Origin: Nakamurella silvestris
GTDB taxonomy: Bacteria; Actinomycetota; Actinomycetes; Mycobacteriales; Nakamurellaceae
Direction of reading: 5' to 3'
Assembly: GCA_003576535.1 (NCBI GenBank)
Contig: QXCQ01000209.1
Location: 118,916-181,865 of the forward strand
DNA: 62,950 bases
Made by a program: the position numbers and the translations under genes. The notes beneath the pieces are model-generated. The model saw nothing but the letters and a program-made list of their open reading frames with translations, was not told the DNA's origin and did not search any database. The first letter of the stretch is position 1. Every line of letters begins with the position of its first letter. Positions 27,529 through 36,416 of this stretch are shown piece after piece.

Positions 27529-28341
27529 ATGAACGACACAGCTGTTGTGACGCAGGACCTTCGGGTCCTGGAACAGATGGGACAGGCCGTCGAGGCCGCC
27601 GGGCGCGTACTGCTCGAACGGTTCTCACCCACGAACCGGGTGTCAGATCGGGAGTCGTTGCTCGCGGCCATCGACGCCAACGACGCGGCATCGAGTGCAG
27701 TCCTGCGACCGGCTCTGCAGCGCGCCCGCCCCGCCGCACGATGGGACGAGGACGAAGAGGGCAGTGGCCCGCTGGGCCCGGGTGAGTGGTGGGTCGTCGA
27801 TGCCGCCGAGGGCAATGTCAACCATGTTCACGGAGCGGCAGGCTGGGCCGTCACGGCGACCCTGGTGCGGGATGACGTCCCCGTGCTCACCGCCGTGCAT
27901 CTGCCCCTCACCGGACAGACCTACACCGCCGCTCAGGGGCACGGCGCATTCCTGGGCACGACCGCCCTTCATGTCTCGGCCAAGTCCGATCTGTCGGCAG
28001 CACTGGTCGCGACCGGACAGGCGAAACCCGGCGAATCCCCGGAGATTCGCCGACGACTGAGCGCATCCGTCAACACGATGCTCGGTCGCGCCCTCCTGGT
28101 CGCAGCCGCCGTCCCGGCCACGTTGCAGATCCTGCCGGTCGCCTCCGGCCACACGGACGGGTTCTGGCAGTACGGCCAGGTCCGATCCGGCCTCGTCGCC
28201 GGCGCCCTGCTCGTCCGCGAGGCCGGAGGCGTCGTCCTGGACACCGACGGCGAGCCCTGGACGTCGGCCGGCGACGCGTTCATCGCCACGAACCCCGGAC
28301 TCGCCCCCGCTCTCGTCACCGCCCTCGCCACGGTGTCCTGA
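27529..28341 (+). CDS. Inositol monophosphatase-like protein with altered metal site
   Basis: The 270-aa protein follows the IMPase fold. The canonical DPxDGTxNFxHG motif reads DAAEGNVNHVHG here (D91, E94), so the second metal Asp is Glu. The expected WDxAAG near the C-terminus reads RSGLVAGALL, so the third metal Asp is gone. Catalysis by the standard mechanism is doubtful. I recall similar variants in other actinobacteria, which suggests a stable subgroup and not a dying gene. It is followed by a reductase-like gene and is divergent from LysR. Confidence 0.83.
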   Translation: MNDTAVVTQDLRVLEQMGQAVEAAGRVLLERFSPTNRVSDRESLLAAIDANDAASSAVLRPALQRARPAARWDEDEEGSGPLGPGEWWVVDAAEGNVNHVHGAAGWAVTATLVRDDVPVLTAVHLPLTGQTYTAAQGHGAFLGTTALHVSAKSDLSAALVATGQAKPGESPEIRRRLSASVNTMLGRALLVAAAVPATLQILPVASGHTDGFWQYGQVRSGLVAGALLVREAGGVVLDTDGEPWTSAGDAFIATNPGLAPALVTALATVS

Positions 28342-28380
28342 TCCCCCTTCATCGAAACACCAAGACCGGAAAGAAGACCC

Positions 28381-29019
28381 ATGAACACCGTCACCATCCT
28401 TGGCAGCGGCCGCGTCGGAAAGGCACTCGCCACCGCGTGGGCCCTGTCCGGTCGAGATGTCGTCATCGGGACGCAGGACCCGGCCCGCCTCCGATCCACC
28501 TGGACCGGTCCCGACGTCGTCATTCTCGACATCCACCAAGCCGTCGGCAGTTCCGACCTCGTCGTCAACGCCACCCCGGGTGACACCAGCCTGGAGCGCT
28601 TCACCGCACTCGAGGAGGAACTGGCAGGTACCGTCCTCGTCGACGTCTCCAACGCGACGACCCGGGGTACGGACGGCCTGCCGGGTGGACTCGTCCACAC
28701 CGGCACGAGCCTGGGTGAGCTCCTGCAGGCAGCCCTGCCCCGCACCGATGTGGTCAAGACCCTGAACACGATGCTCTTCTCGGCCATGACGGCCCCAGCG
28801 GACCTCGGGTCCGATCCGACCGTGTTCCTCTCGGGCGACAACGGCGCGGCCAAGGCCCGTGTACGCGAGCTCCTGACCGATCTCGGCTGGGACGAGGCGT
28901 GGATGCTCGACCTCGGTGGTATCGCAACGGCCCGCGGGGTCGAGGCCATGGCGCTTCTCGTGCCCAGCCTCCTCGCGACCCTCGGCTTCACCCCGTTCGC
29001 CCTGTCGATCGCCCGTTGA
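28381..29019 (+). CDS. NAD(P)-binding F420-dependent oxidoreductase-like protein
   Basis: The 212-aa protein begins with a Rossmann nucleotide-binding motif (VTILGSGRVGKALATAWALSG). The family includes NADPH:F420 reductases and related dehydrogenases. The segments VVNATPGDT and LVDVSNATTRG, then VVKTLNTM, match this family. It follows the phosphatase-like gene by 39 bp in the same direction and probably shares its LysR control. The substrate is unknown. Confidence 0.83.
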   Translation: MNTVTILGSGRVGKALATAWALSGRDVVIGTQDPARLRSTWTGPDVVILDIHQAVGSSDLVVNATPGDTSLERFTALEEELAGTVLVDVSNATTRGTDGLPGGLVHTGTSLGELLQAALPRTDVVKTLNTMLFSAMTAPADLGSDPTVFLSGDNGAAKARVRELLTDLGWDEAWMLDLGGIATARGVEAMALLVPSLLATLGFTPFALSIAR

Positions 29020-29036
29020 TCCGACGTCCCCATGGT

Positions 29037-30071
29037 TCAGCCGGCCGGTGATTCCGGTGCGGCACGGACCCCGGATCCCTTGCCCGCCAAGGGCTCCGCG
29101 GAACGAGCCCCCTCCACCAGCACATCCGCGGTTCCGGTCCGGCGGTAGACCACCCGCCGTCCCATCCGGGTGCCGTCCACCAGTCCGGCCCCCCGCAGCA
29201 CCGCCAGGTGGCCACCGACGGTACCGAGGGAGACCCCCAACGCCAGCGCCAGGTCGGTGGTGGTGGCAGGCCTTTCCAGCTCCCACAGGATGCGGGCCCG
29301 GCCGGCTCCGATCAACCTGGCGAGAGACTTTTCGCCGGAACGGTTCTCGAGGACACCGGACCCCCGCGCCGGATAGACCAGGGCGAGGCGGGACGGTGCC
29401 TCACAGAGCCAACTGCCAGTCCGCAAGCTGACCGGCACGAACACCATCCCGCCCTCCCCCACCGGCATGTCGGGTCCGCTCCGCCGGCTGAACCGGATGC
29501 CGTTCTCCCCCTCCCAGGCGCTGCCGCGGGTCATCTGCTCCAGTGCCCGCGGCCACCCGTGGGCCGCGAGGAGTCCGGCCCGGTACATCACCTCTCGTTC
29601 GAGCAGCATCCGCCGGCGATCCCAGTCCGGCTCTATGTTCCTGGTCCAGAACTGCCGGAAGACCGAGGCGGCCCGTCCACCGAAACCCCGGCCGGTCAGC
29701 CATCGCAGGTCATGGTCCTCCCAGCTGGCCTCGACCGACGGCAGCAGCTGCCGACGGAACTCGGCATCGGACCGGTCGGCCATCTCCGCGAGCTCGTCGG
29801 CCAGGGAGGTCCGCATCCCACCGGTGGGCGGGATCACCACACAATCGGGCAGCCAGCTGCTGGTGACGAGCACCCGGATGAACCCGGCGGCGAACGGATC
29901 CGCAGCGAGCATCCCGTCGAATGCGGGGCGGTGGGTCCGATGCCAGGAGGCCAGCCAGGGGTCCACACACGGTTTGGCCAGAACCATGATGGACCCAAGG
30001 GTCTCGGCCAACGGCGACAGTGCGAACCGCGACCGGGCCAAGCCTGCCGGACTGAGCCGCAGCACCGTCAT
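29037..30071 (-). CDS. DUF5937/ArsR-type winged-helix regulator
   Basis: The 344-aa protein has a long N-terminal DUF5937-like region (LRLSPAGLARSRFALSPLAET onward) and a C-terminal ArsR winged helix (LARLIGAGRARILWELERPA, ALGVSLGTVGGHLAVLRGAGLVD). This is a common actinobacterial regulator form. It is divergent from an MFS gene starting 59 bp away, its likely target. The start is the ATG giving MTVLRLSPAG, since the family begins that way. Confidence 0.87.
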   Translation of the reverse strand: MTVLRLSPAGLARSRFALSPLAETLGSIMVLAKPCVDPWLASWHRTHRPAFDGMLAADPFAAGFIRVLVTSSWLPDCVVIPPTGGMRTSLADELAEMADRSDAEFRRQLLPSVEASWEDHDLRWLTGRGFGGRAASVFRQFWTRNIEPDWDRRRMLLEREVMYRAGLLAAHGWPRALEQMTRGSAWEGENGIRFSRRSGPDMPVGEGGMVFVPVSLRTGSWLCEAPSRLALVYPARGSGVLENRSGEKSLARLIGAGRARILWELERPATTTDLALALGVSLGTVGGHLAVLRGAGLVDGTRMGRRVVYRRTGTADVLVEGARSAEPLAGKGSGVRAAPESPAG

Positions 30072-30130
30072 CTTTCGCCTCCTGCCGAAAGAGTAGTCCT
30101 CGGCGCAGACGGTGGCCCAGTCTGGCATCG

Positions 30131-31399
30131 GTGACGAGAGCAGCCTTCCACCCGGACTTCCGCTGGTTCCTGGCCGGCAGGTTCAGCTCACTGCTGGGCA
30201 GCGCCATGGCTCCGGTCGCCTTGGCCTTCGCCGTCCTGGAGGCAGCCGGTGGCGCAGATCTCCTCGAGGGAACCGGTGATCTCGGCATCGTCCTGGCCGC
30301 CCACGTCGTACCGCTGCTCGCCTTCCTGCTGATCGGCGGCGCGGTCGCCGACCGGTTCCCCCGCCGTCGACTGTTGCTCATCGCCAACCTGGGAAGCGGA
30401 CTCACCCAAGGTGTCGTCGCCGTGGTCCTGCTGACCGGCAACTACCATCTGTTCCTCATTGCCGGGTTGGAGTTCGCCAACGGAGCCCTGAACGCCTTCA
30501 CCACCCCGGCGTTACGCGGAATCGTCCCGGAGCTGGTACCGAAAGCCCTTCTGCAACAGGCCAATTCCATCCTCGGCTCCACCCGGAACGCCACCAGGAT
30601 CGTGGGTCCCGGCCTGACCGGTGTTCTCGTCGTCGGGCTCGGTGGCGGCATCGCGATCGCGCTGGACGCACTCAGCTTCGTCATCGCCGCCGGCTGTCTG
30701 CACCGGATGACGCCCGGCGAGAGTGCACGGCCGACAGGCGAACCCACGAGCGAGGATCCGTCGTCCAGGGGTGCTGTCGCGACAGCACCGACCCTGCTCG
30801 CCGATATCGGCAACGGGTGGAGGGCCTTCGCCCGACTCCGCTGGGTATGGACGGTGTCCCTGACCTTCTGCCTGATCAATCTCGTCCAGACCGGAACCTG
30901 GCAGATTCTCGGTCCTGCCCTCAGCGCGGATCTCGGCGGTACTGGGCTGCCCGGTTCGACGCTGTGGGGGCTGGCCCTCAGCGCCCGCGGCCTCGGTTTG
31001 TTGGTGTCGAGTCTGGCGATGTACCGGCTGCGATTTCGCCGCCTCCTGGCAGTGGGTCAGCTGGCCGGCCTGTTCGGCGCTGCGCCACTGATCGTCCTGG
31101 GCCTGGGTTCGGCACCGGTATGGCTGATCCTCGCGGCCTTCACCGCCGGTCTCGGCACCTCCGTCTCGGCGATCAGCTGGGACACCTCCCTGCAGAAACA
31201 TGTGAGGCCGGAAGAACTCTCCCGGGTGTCCTCCTATGACGACCTGCTGTCCTACATCACGATCCCGGTCGGTCAGCTGGCCGTAGGACCACTGGCCGCG
31301 GCCTTCGGACCGGGCCCGGTCTGTCTGGTCGCGGGGCTGTCGTTCGCGGTCATCGCGGTCCTGCCCTTGCTGTCGCGGTCGGTGCGTCTGCTGGAGTGA
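30131..31399 (+). CDS. MFS transporter, DHA3-like
   Basis: The 422-aa, 12-helix protein resembles the DHA3 group (macrolide or enterobactin exporter-like). Visible parts are FRWFLAGRFSSLLGSAMAP at the start, AVADRFPRRRLLL as motif A, and NATRIVGPGLTGVLVVGLG. It starts with GTG, 59 bp from the divergent DUF5937 regulator gene. The stop is 3 bp from the convergent HxlR gene stop. It probably exports a compound sensed by that regulator. Confidence 0.9.
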   Translation: MTRAAFHPDFRWFLAGRFSSLLGSAMAPVALAFAVLEAAGGADLLEGTGDLGIVLAAHVVPLLAFLLIGGAVADRFPRRRLLLIANLGSGLTQGVVAVVLLTGNYHLFLIAGLEFANGALNAFTTPALRGIVPELVPKALLQQANSILGSTRNATRIVGPGLTGVLVVGLGGGIAIALDALSFVIAAGCLHRMTPGESARPTGEPTSEDPSSRGAVATAPTLLADIGNGWRAFARLRWVWTVSLTFCLINLVQTGTWQILGPALSADLGGTGLPGSTLWGLALSARGLGLLVSSLAMYRLRFRRLLAVGQLAGLFGAAPLIVLGLGSAPVWLILAAFTAGLGTSVSAISWDTSLQKHVRPEELSRVSSYDDLLSYITIPVGQLAVGPLAAAFGPGPVCLVAGLSFAVIAVLPLLSRSVRLLE

Positions 31400-31402
31400 C
31401 CG

Positions 31403-31768
31403 TCAGGCGCCGACCTCGGCCGAACGCTCGCGGGCGTCGAGCACCTCGGACACGTGGGTCTCGGCCCAGCGGCGGACGGCACCGATCGGCTCCAACAGCG
31501 ACACACCCAGGGCGGTCAGTCGGTACTCGACCCTGGGCGGCATCTCGGCGAAGGCCTCGCGTGCCACCAGCCCGTCACCCTCCAACGCCCGCAGGGTCTC
31601 GGTGAGCACCTTGGGGGTGATCGCACCGATCCGCTCCCGCAGTTCGCCGAAACGCAGCACCTGACCGTTGAGCGCCATGATCACGAAGATCGTCCAACGG
31701 TCGCCGATGCGGTTGAGGACCACCCGGCTCGGGCAGTTCGGACTGAGCACGTCGTAGCTGGTCTGCAT
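31403..31768 (-). CDS. HxlR family transcriptional regulator
   Basis: The 121-aa MarR/HxlR winged-helix protein has the family's N-terminal cysteine (SPNCPSRVVLNRIGDRWTIF) and the core FGELRERIGAITPKVLTETLRALEGDGLV. HxlR proteins often sense electrophiles or redox through that cysteine. It is divergent from the adjacent NAD-dependent epimerase/SDR gene (63 bp), a very common regulator-target pair. The start is the ATG giving MQTSYDVLSP. Confidence 0.92.
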   Translation of the reverse strand: MQTSYDVLSPNCPSRVVLNRIGDRWTIFVIMALNGQVLRFGELRERIGAITPKVLTETLRALEGDGLVAREAFAEMPPRVEYRLTALGVSLLEPIGAVRRWAETHVSEVLDARERSAEVGA

Positions 31769-31830
31769 GGTTTCCCTTCGGTAACCCGATTCCGTTGTAG
31801 TGACCGGTATCGAATACATACTATTGCGTG

Positions 31831-32697
31831 ATGAACATCTTCCTCACCGGTGGAACCGGTTACATCGGCAGTTCGGTCCTCGACCATCTCGTCCGAGGGG
31901 GGCATCACGTCACCGCCCTCGTCCGCAGCGAGGAGTCGGCGGCGAAGGTCAGCGCGGCCGGGGCCACGGCCCTGCACGGCGACATCACCGACATCACCTG
32001 GCTGACAGGCGAGATCGCGAAGTCCGACGGGGCCATCCACACCGCCTCCCCGGGGGATGCCACCAGCGAGGCGGTCGACCGCGGAGTCGTCCAGGCGGCG
32101 GTGCAGGCCTTCGGGTCGACGACCAAACCCTTCCTCTACACCAGTGGCATCTGGATCTACGGCAACGCCTCGACCATCACCGAGCACACCCCCGTCGCGC
32201 CGCCGGCGCTGACCGCCTGGCGCCCGTCGGTCGAGGCGCTCATCAGCGGTTCCGACCTCACCTGGTCGATCATCGTTCCCGCCGTGGTCTACGGGCACGG
32301 CAAGGGTATCCCGGCCCTGCTCCCTGCCGCGCCGCGCACGGAATCCGGTGCCCTGCCCGCGATCGGCGACGGCCACCAGCACTGGACGGCCGTCCACGTG
32401 GACGATCTCGGCTCCCTGTACGTCACCGTCCTCGACCAGGGCTTCGGCTCCGGTTACGTGATCGGCGCGGGCCCGGAGAACCCGACCGTGCTGGAGCTCA
32501 CCACGGCGGCCGCCCACGGCGCGGAGGTCGTCCCCGAGGGAGCCGACGCCTCCCGGGAACGCCTCGGTGCCTACTTCGCCGATGCCTTGATGCTCGACCA
32601 GCAGGCCGTGGCCACCAAGGCCCACTCCCTCGGCTGGCGACCGAAAGGCCCGAGCCTGCTCGAGGACCTGGCGACCGGGAGTTACACCCACGACTGA
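31831..32697 (+). CDS. NAD(P)-dependent epimerase/dehydratase-like protein (extended SDR)
   Basis: The 288-aa protein opens with the extended SDR cofactor motif (NIFLTGGTGYIGSSVLDHLV) and continues in the NAD-dependent epimerase/NmrA style (AAGATALHGDITD, FLYTSGIWIYGN). The active-site Tyr context is altered (IWIYGNAS with no YxxxK), so it may act as a sensor or atypical reductase. A GTG at 31828 is an alternative start. It is the likely target of the divergent HxlR regulator. Confidence 0.85.
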   Translation: MNIFLTGGTGYIGSSVLDHLVRGGHHVTALVRSEESAAKVSAAGATALHGDITDITWLTGEIAKSDGAIHTASPGDATSEAVDRGVVQAAVQAFGSTTKPFLYTSGIWIYGNASTITEHTPVAPPALTAWRPSVEALISGSDLTWSIIVPAVVYGHGKGIPALLPAAPRTESGALPAIGDGHQHWTAVHVDDLGSLYVTVLDQGFGSGYVIGAGPENPTVLELTTAAAHGAEVVPEGADASRERLGAYFADALMLDQQAVATKAHSLGWRPKGPSLLEDLATGSYTHD

Positions 32698-32741
32698 TCG
32701 GCATGATCCGGCCGGCCGGTTCTCCCGGGAACCGGCCGGTC

Positions 32742-33755
32742 TCAGCCGTCGAACCGTTCGACCAGGAATTCCAGGGTGCTGCGCAACACTTCCTGACCGG
32801 CCTCGCTGTCCAGATCGAACTGGAACTCGTGTCCCAGAGCAGGATTCCGATCCGCGGGGTAGAAGTGGGTCCGGACCGGGACCGACAAGGCGGCCAGTCG
32901 GTCCGCCATGGGTCGGGACTGGGTCGCGGTCAACGCATCACCGTTCCCTCCGGTGATCAACGTCGGCGGGAACGCCGCGGTGACCGTGTTGATCGTCGAC
33001 ATCTGGGCGGCGGCGACATTGTCAGCCAGGCCACGTCGGCCGGTGTAGGCCCAAACGATCTTGTCGTAGGCCCAGCCCAGCAGGCCGGTGAGCTCGCCCA
33101 ACCGGGTGAGATCGTAGACACCGCAGTGCAACAGAACCCCGCGCAGGCGTCCGCAGGAGACCACCGGGGCGATGCCGACCTCGGCGGCGAAGGTCGGCTC
33201 GGTGACCATCGCGGCGAATTGGCTGGCCAACTGGGCCCCGGCCGAGTCCCCGGCCAGCACGATCCGGGTGGGGTCGATACCGAAACGGTCCGCCTGATCG
33301 GTCAGGAATTCGAAGGCGTCGTTGATCTGCCGGATCGCCAACGGATGTACCCCGGCCGGTCCTCGGGTGTAGTTCAGCCCGACACCGACACAACGGCCGG
33401 TGCCGGCCAGGATGGCCAGATAGGGGGCGACATCGTATTTGTCACCGGCCACCCAGGCACCGCCGTGCACCCAGACCACCAACGGCAACGGCTCGCGCAC
33501 ACCGGCCGGTCGGAACACATCCAACAGGGCGTCCTGATCACCGATGCGGTAAGGCACACCGATCCGGGTGTCCACACCGTCGGGCACATGGGCCGCCATG
33601 CCGACAGCCAAGGCCGCGCCCCCTCGTTGGAACACCACTCTGATCAGGCGACTGGCCGGGACCGGCGAGCGGTTGGCCGCCACCAGAACCCCTGCACCAC
33701 CGGCCAGGACCGCAGCCCCGACCCACCGCCACGCCTTCCTCCCCGATCTGCCCAT
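32742..33755 (-). CDS. Alpha/beta hydrolase (esterase, HSL-like), membrane-anchored or secreted
   Basis: The 337-aa protein starts with a basic stretch and one hydrophobic helix (about 9-28), so it is probably exported or anchored. The esterase part has the oxyanion motif VWVHGGAWVAGDKY and the nucleophile elbow LAGDSAGAQLA (GDSAG), as in the hormone-sensitive-lipase family; the late GHEFQF gives the likely catalytic His. The ATG giving MGRSGRKAWRW is chosen, as the longer frame adds only basic junk. The substrate is unknown. Confidence 0.88.
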   Translation of the reverse strand: MGRSGRKAWRWVGAAVLAGGAGVLVAANRSPVPASRLIRVVFQRGGAALAVGMAAHVPDGVDTRIGVPYRIGDQDALLDVFRPAGVREPLPLVVWVHGGAWVAGDKYDVAPYLAILAGTGRCVGVGLNYTRGPAGVHPLAIRQINDAFEFLTDQADRFGIDPTRIVLAGDSAGAQLASQFAAMVTEPTFAAEVGIAPVVSCGRLRGVLLHCGVYDLTRLGELTGLLGWAYDKIVWAYTGRRGLADNVAAAQMSTINTVTAAFPPTLITGGNGDALTATQSRPMADRLAALSVPVRTHFYPADRNPALGHEFQFDLDSEAGQEVLRSTLEFLVERFDG

Positions 33756-33960
33756 CACACACCCCCGTCGATCCGCGCCGACCGGGGCAGCCCCCGCCGG
33801 ATCTTCTCGTTCTACCTCATGCACCGTGGGACGGATGGGCCGGGATCGCCGCCGAACATTCGCCGGGGACATACCGCCGACCCGACACTCTCACCCAGCG
33901 TCGACCGAACTACCACACCGCGTATCGGACATTCCACCCAAAGGTGTGAATAACGGACAA

Positions 33961-34191
33961 ATGGTCGACACGTTGGGGTGGATGGTTGCGGAGGGTAAGG
34001 GATTTCCGGTCCACGTGTGGTGGACTTTGGCCATGTTATGGATATGGATCTTGATCGCCTGGGTTGTGGGGGCGCTCTGCGGCGCACTGGTTCTCGGACG
34101 AATGGTGCGACAGCGGGACAAGCAGCGCCCGCGGCCGTCGAGCCAGGAGCATCTGCCCGGCCGTGGCACCAACACCGGCACCGACAACTGA
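33961..34191 (+). CDS. Small single-helix membrane protein
   Basis: A 76-aa product with one strongly hydrophobic segment (VWWTLAMLWIWILIAWVVGA, about residues 20-48) followed by a basic, hydrophilic tail ending in GTNTGTDN. A GTG at 33946 is an alternative start. No family is recognised. It is convergent with the alarmone synthetase gene. Confidence 0.6.
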   Translation: MVDTLGWMVAEGKGFPVHVWWTLAMLWIWILIAWVVGALCGALVLGRMVRQRDKQRPRPSSQEHLPGRGTNTGTDN

Positions 34192-34237
34192 CGGGGGCCG
34201 CCGGGCCCACCCTGCCACCATCGGAGAGTCGGAGGAC

Positions 34238-35017
34238 TCAGCCGCTGCGGCGCATCCGTGTCGACTGGAGCATCGCCCGCAGCATCTCCCGCGACGGCAG
34301 CAGTTCCACGGCCTCCTGGTCCATCAGAATGACCTCGTCACCGTCCCCGCCGTGCCGCAGGACCGCCGTGTGCAGGTGCTCCATCTGCCGGTCGAGCTGG
34401 CTGGCCACTTCGGCGGCCTTCTTGAGTTCGGCCACCAGCCCGTCGGGCACCGACTTGTTGTACTTGTAGTAGATCTTGTGTTCCAGGCTCGCCCAGAAAT
34501 CCATGGCGATGGTGCGGAGCTGGATTTCCACGGTCACGTCTTCCACCCGGTCGGACATGAAGACCGGGACCTTTACGATGAGGTGAAGACTCTGGTAGCC
34601 GTTGGGTTTCGGATCGGCGATGTAGTCACGCTCGGCGATGAGAGTGAGATCGGCCTGGCCGACCAGCATCTGCCGGACCTTGTAGATGTCCGAGACGAAA
34701 CTGCAGGTGATCCGGACCCCGGCAATGTCCAGGATCTGGGCCTTGATCTGATCCAGTTCCGGGGGGCAGTTCTTCCGACTGATCTTGTCCAGGATGCTGT
34801 CCGGGGACTTCAACCGTGAGTTGATGTGCTCGATCGGGTTGTACTCGTGGATGTAGTTGAACTCGTCACGCAGGATGTTGATCTTGGTCAACACCTCGTC
34901 GAGGCCGAACTTGTAGGACATCATGAAACGCGTCAGCTGATCGCGGACGCCACGTAGTCCGTCGAATTCCTGTAGTTCCTCAAGTGACACGTCGAACGTC
35001 CTCGGATCTGCTGGCAT
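34238..35017 (-). CDS. Small alarmone synthetase, (p)ppGpp synthetase of RelQ/RelP type
   Basis: The 259-aa single-domain RelA/SpoT synthetase transfers pyrophosphate from ATP to GDP or GTP. It lacks hydrolase, TGS and ACT domains. Synthetase motifs are in place: ILDIAGVRITCSFVSDIY, RDYIADPKPNGYQSLHLIV and VEIQLRTIAMDFWASLEHK. The length and the C-terminal helices fit the RelQ/YjbM-like small synthetases. It stands alone, next to an ArsR operon, and would give a stress input separate from the main Rel protein. Confidence 0.93.
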   Translation of the reverse strand: MPADPRTFDVSLEELQEFDGLRGVRDQLTRFMMSYKFGLDEVLTKINILRDEFNYIHEYNPIEHINSRLKSPDSILDKISRKNCPPELDQIKAQILDIAGVRITCSFVSDIYKVRQMLVGQADLTLIAERDYIADPKPNGYQSLHLIVKVPVFMSDRVEDVTVEIQLRTIAMDFWASLEHKIYYKYNKSVPDGLVAELKKAAEVASQLDRQMEHLHTAVLRHGGDGDEVILMDQEAVELLPSREMLRAMLQSTRMRRSG

Positions 35018-35232
35018 TCCACCAGGGTTGCAGGGTGCGGAACCGCCGATGCGATCCTTCTCCGACAGCGTAATCGGCTCAGGGAAACACCCAGGTCAGC
35101 GCGAATCCGACCAGCAGGCCACCCACTCGGGACGCGAGGTCCGGGCGGTGTTCCACCGAGCGACGACGGCAGACGCCTCTCACGGCCCGGGGGCCGGCAT
35201 CCACCTGTTCGGCGTCATCTGCACCAAATCAT

Positions 35233-35275
35233 TGAACTAATCAGTTCAGTGTCCTACACTGAACTACATGGTTCA
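35233..35275 (+). promoter_or_regulatory. Double ArsR operator overlapping the start codon
   Basis: Two 16-bp palindromes, TGAACTAATCAGTTCA (35233-35248, perfect) and TGAACTACATGGTTCA (35260-35275, one mismatch), are arranged 27 bp apart. The inner half-sites also form a perfect AGTTCAGTGT-N3-ACACTGAACT repeat. The second palindrome contains the ATG of the ArsR gene. This is a strong candidate for an autoregulatory operator. Confidence 0.8.
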
Positions 35276-35603
35276 GCATGAGCTTCTCGACCGCACCTTC
35301 GCCGCCCTGGCCGACCCCACCCGGCGGGAGATCCTGACCCGCCTCGGCCACGGACCGGCGACCATCGGGGAACTCGCCGCCCCCGTTCACATGACGCTGA
35401 CCGGCCTGAAAAAGCACGTCCAGGTGCTCGAGGACGCCGGGCTCGTCACCACCGCCAAGGTCGGCCGGACCCGAGAATGCCGACTGGGCACCGAAAGGCT
35501 CGACGAAGCCCTGGGCTGGATCACCTTCTACCAACGACTCTGGGAACGTCGCCTCGACGGCCTGGACGCCTACTTCACCCTGCAGAAAGGGACAGCACCA
35601 TGA
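35268..35603 (+). CDS. ArsR family transcriptional regulator
   Basis: This 111-aa winged-helix protein lacks the metal-binding cysteines of classic ArsR. Its core (TFAALADPTRREILTRLGHG, IGELAAPVHMTLTGLKKHVQVLEDAGLV) matches the group that pairs with SRPBCC/AHSA1 proteins. There is no clear ribosome binding site; the operator occupies that place, so the mRNA may be nearly leaderless. Its stop overlaps the next ATG (ATGA). Confidence 0.93.
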   Translation: MVQHELLDRTFAALADPTRREILTRLGHGPATIGELAAPVHMTLTGLKKHVQVLEDAGLVTTAKVGRTRECRLGTERLDEALGWITFYQRLWERRLDGLDAYFTLQKGTAP

Positions 35604-36073
35604 CCGACGACATCATCACCGACGCAACCGAATCCATTGATCTACGGATGACGCGAGTCCTCCCGGCCTCCCCGGACGAGGTGTTCGACGCCTACACCGA
35701 TGCCGAGAAGCAGAAGATCTGGTTCAGCATCCTGGACACCGAGCCCGGGATCGTCGAGATCGAGGTGGATCTTCGGGTGGGCGGCGAACAGACAGCGGTA
35801 TGGGGCCCCAACCGGGAGGAACTCTTCCGGGAGACCCAGGTGTTCCACGTGATCGACCGACCTCATCGATTGGTCACCACCTCCAGCGGCAGCTCCCCGG
35901 ACGGGATGACCATGACGACCGAGGTCGAGGTGACCTTCGCCCCCCACCCCGACGGCACCCTGATGACCGTGGTGCAGACGGGTTTCCCGAGCACCGAGAT
36001 GCGGGACTTCTTCACCCGGCACGCCTGGGTCGGGGCCTTCGCCCGGATCGAGGCCTTCCTGCGAGGGGCCTGA
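35600..36073 (+). CDS. SRPBCC (AHSA1-like) domain protein
   Basis: The 157-aa protein has the helix-grip fold of the AHSA1/START-like family: RMTRVLPASPDEVFDAYTDA at the start, and a C-terminal helix FTRHAWVGAFARIEAFLRG. Members bind hydrophobic ligands or act as chaperone-like partners. It is translationally coupled to the ArsR gene upstream, a pair seen widely in bacteria. The ligand is unknown. Confidence 0.9.
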   Translation: MTDDIITDATESIDLRMTRVLPASPDEVFDAYTDAEKQKIWFSILDTEPGIVEIEVDLRVGGEQTAVWGPNREELFRETQVFHVIDRPHRLVTTSSGSSPDGMTMTTEVEVTFAPHPDGTLMTVVQTGFPSTEMRDFFTRHAWVGAFARIEAFLRGA

Positions 36074-36088
36074 CCTATTGTCAGTTCC

Positions 36089-36349
36089 ATGAACCCCCAC
36101 GGCCCTGCCCCCACCAAGGAACCCACCAGACTGCACCGATGGCTGGCCGGGCACCCCCGCGCCGCGCTGGTCCTGATGGCAGTGGTGCAGTTGTCGATGA
36201 TCGTCTCGGCGATCTTCGACATCAAGGACGGCAGCTGGACCGGCGCGATCTTCGCCTTCATCGCATTGTTCGCCAGCATGGGACTGCCGCTGGTGTTCCA
36301 GCAACGTCGCCGCGAGGTGGCCGCCTGGGACGCCGGCAGCCGTTCCTAG
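36089..36349 (+). CDS. Small two-helix membrane protein
   Basis: An 86-aa product with two hydrophobic segments (about 26-43 and 50-69) and a basic C-terminus (FQQRRREVAAWDAGSRS). It starts 15 bp after the SRPBCC gene and may be part of that operon. No family is recognised. Confidence 0.65.
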   Translation: MNPHGPAPTKEPTRLHRWLAGHPRAALVLMAVVQLSMIVSAIFDIKDGSWTGAIFAFIALFASMGLPLVFQQRRREVAAWDAGSRS

Positions 36350-36416
36350 TCCCGCCCCTCTGCGACGTCCAGACCGTATCGAGCGGACCCGCACCCCGGG
36401 CCGGTAAAATCTCAGG

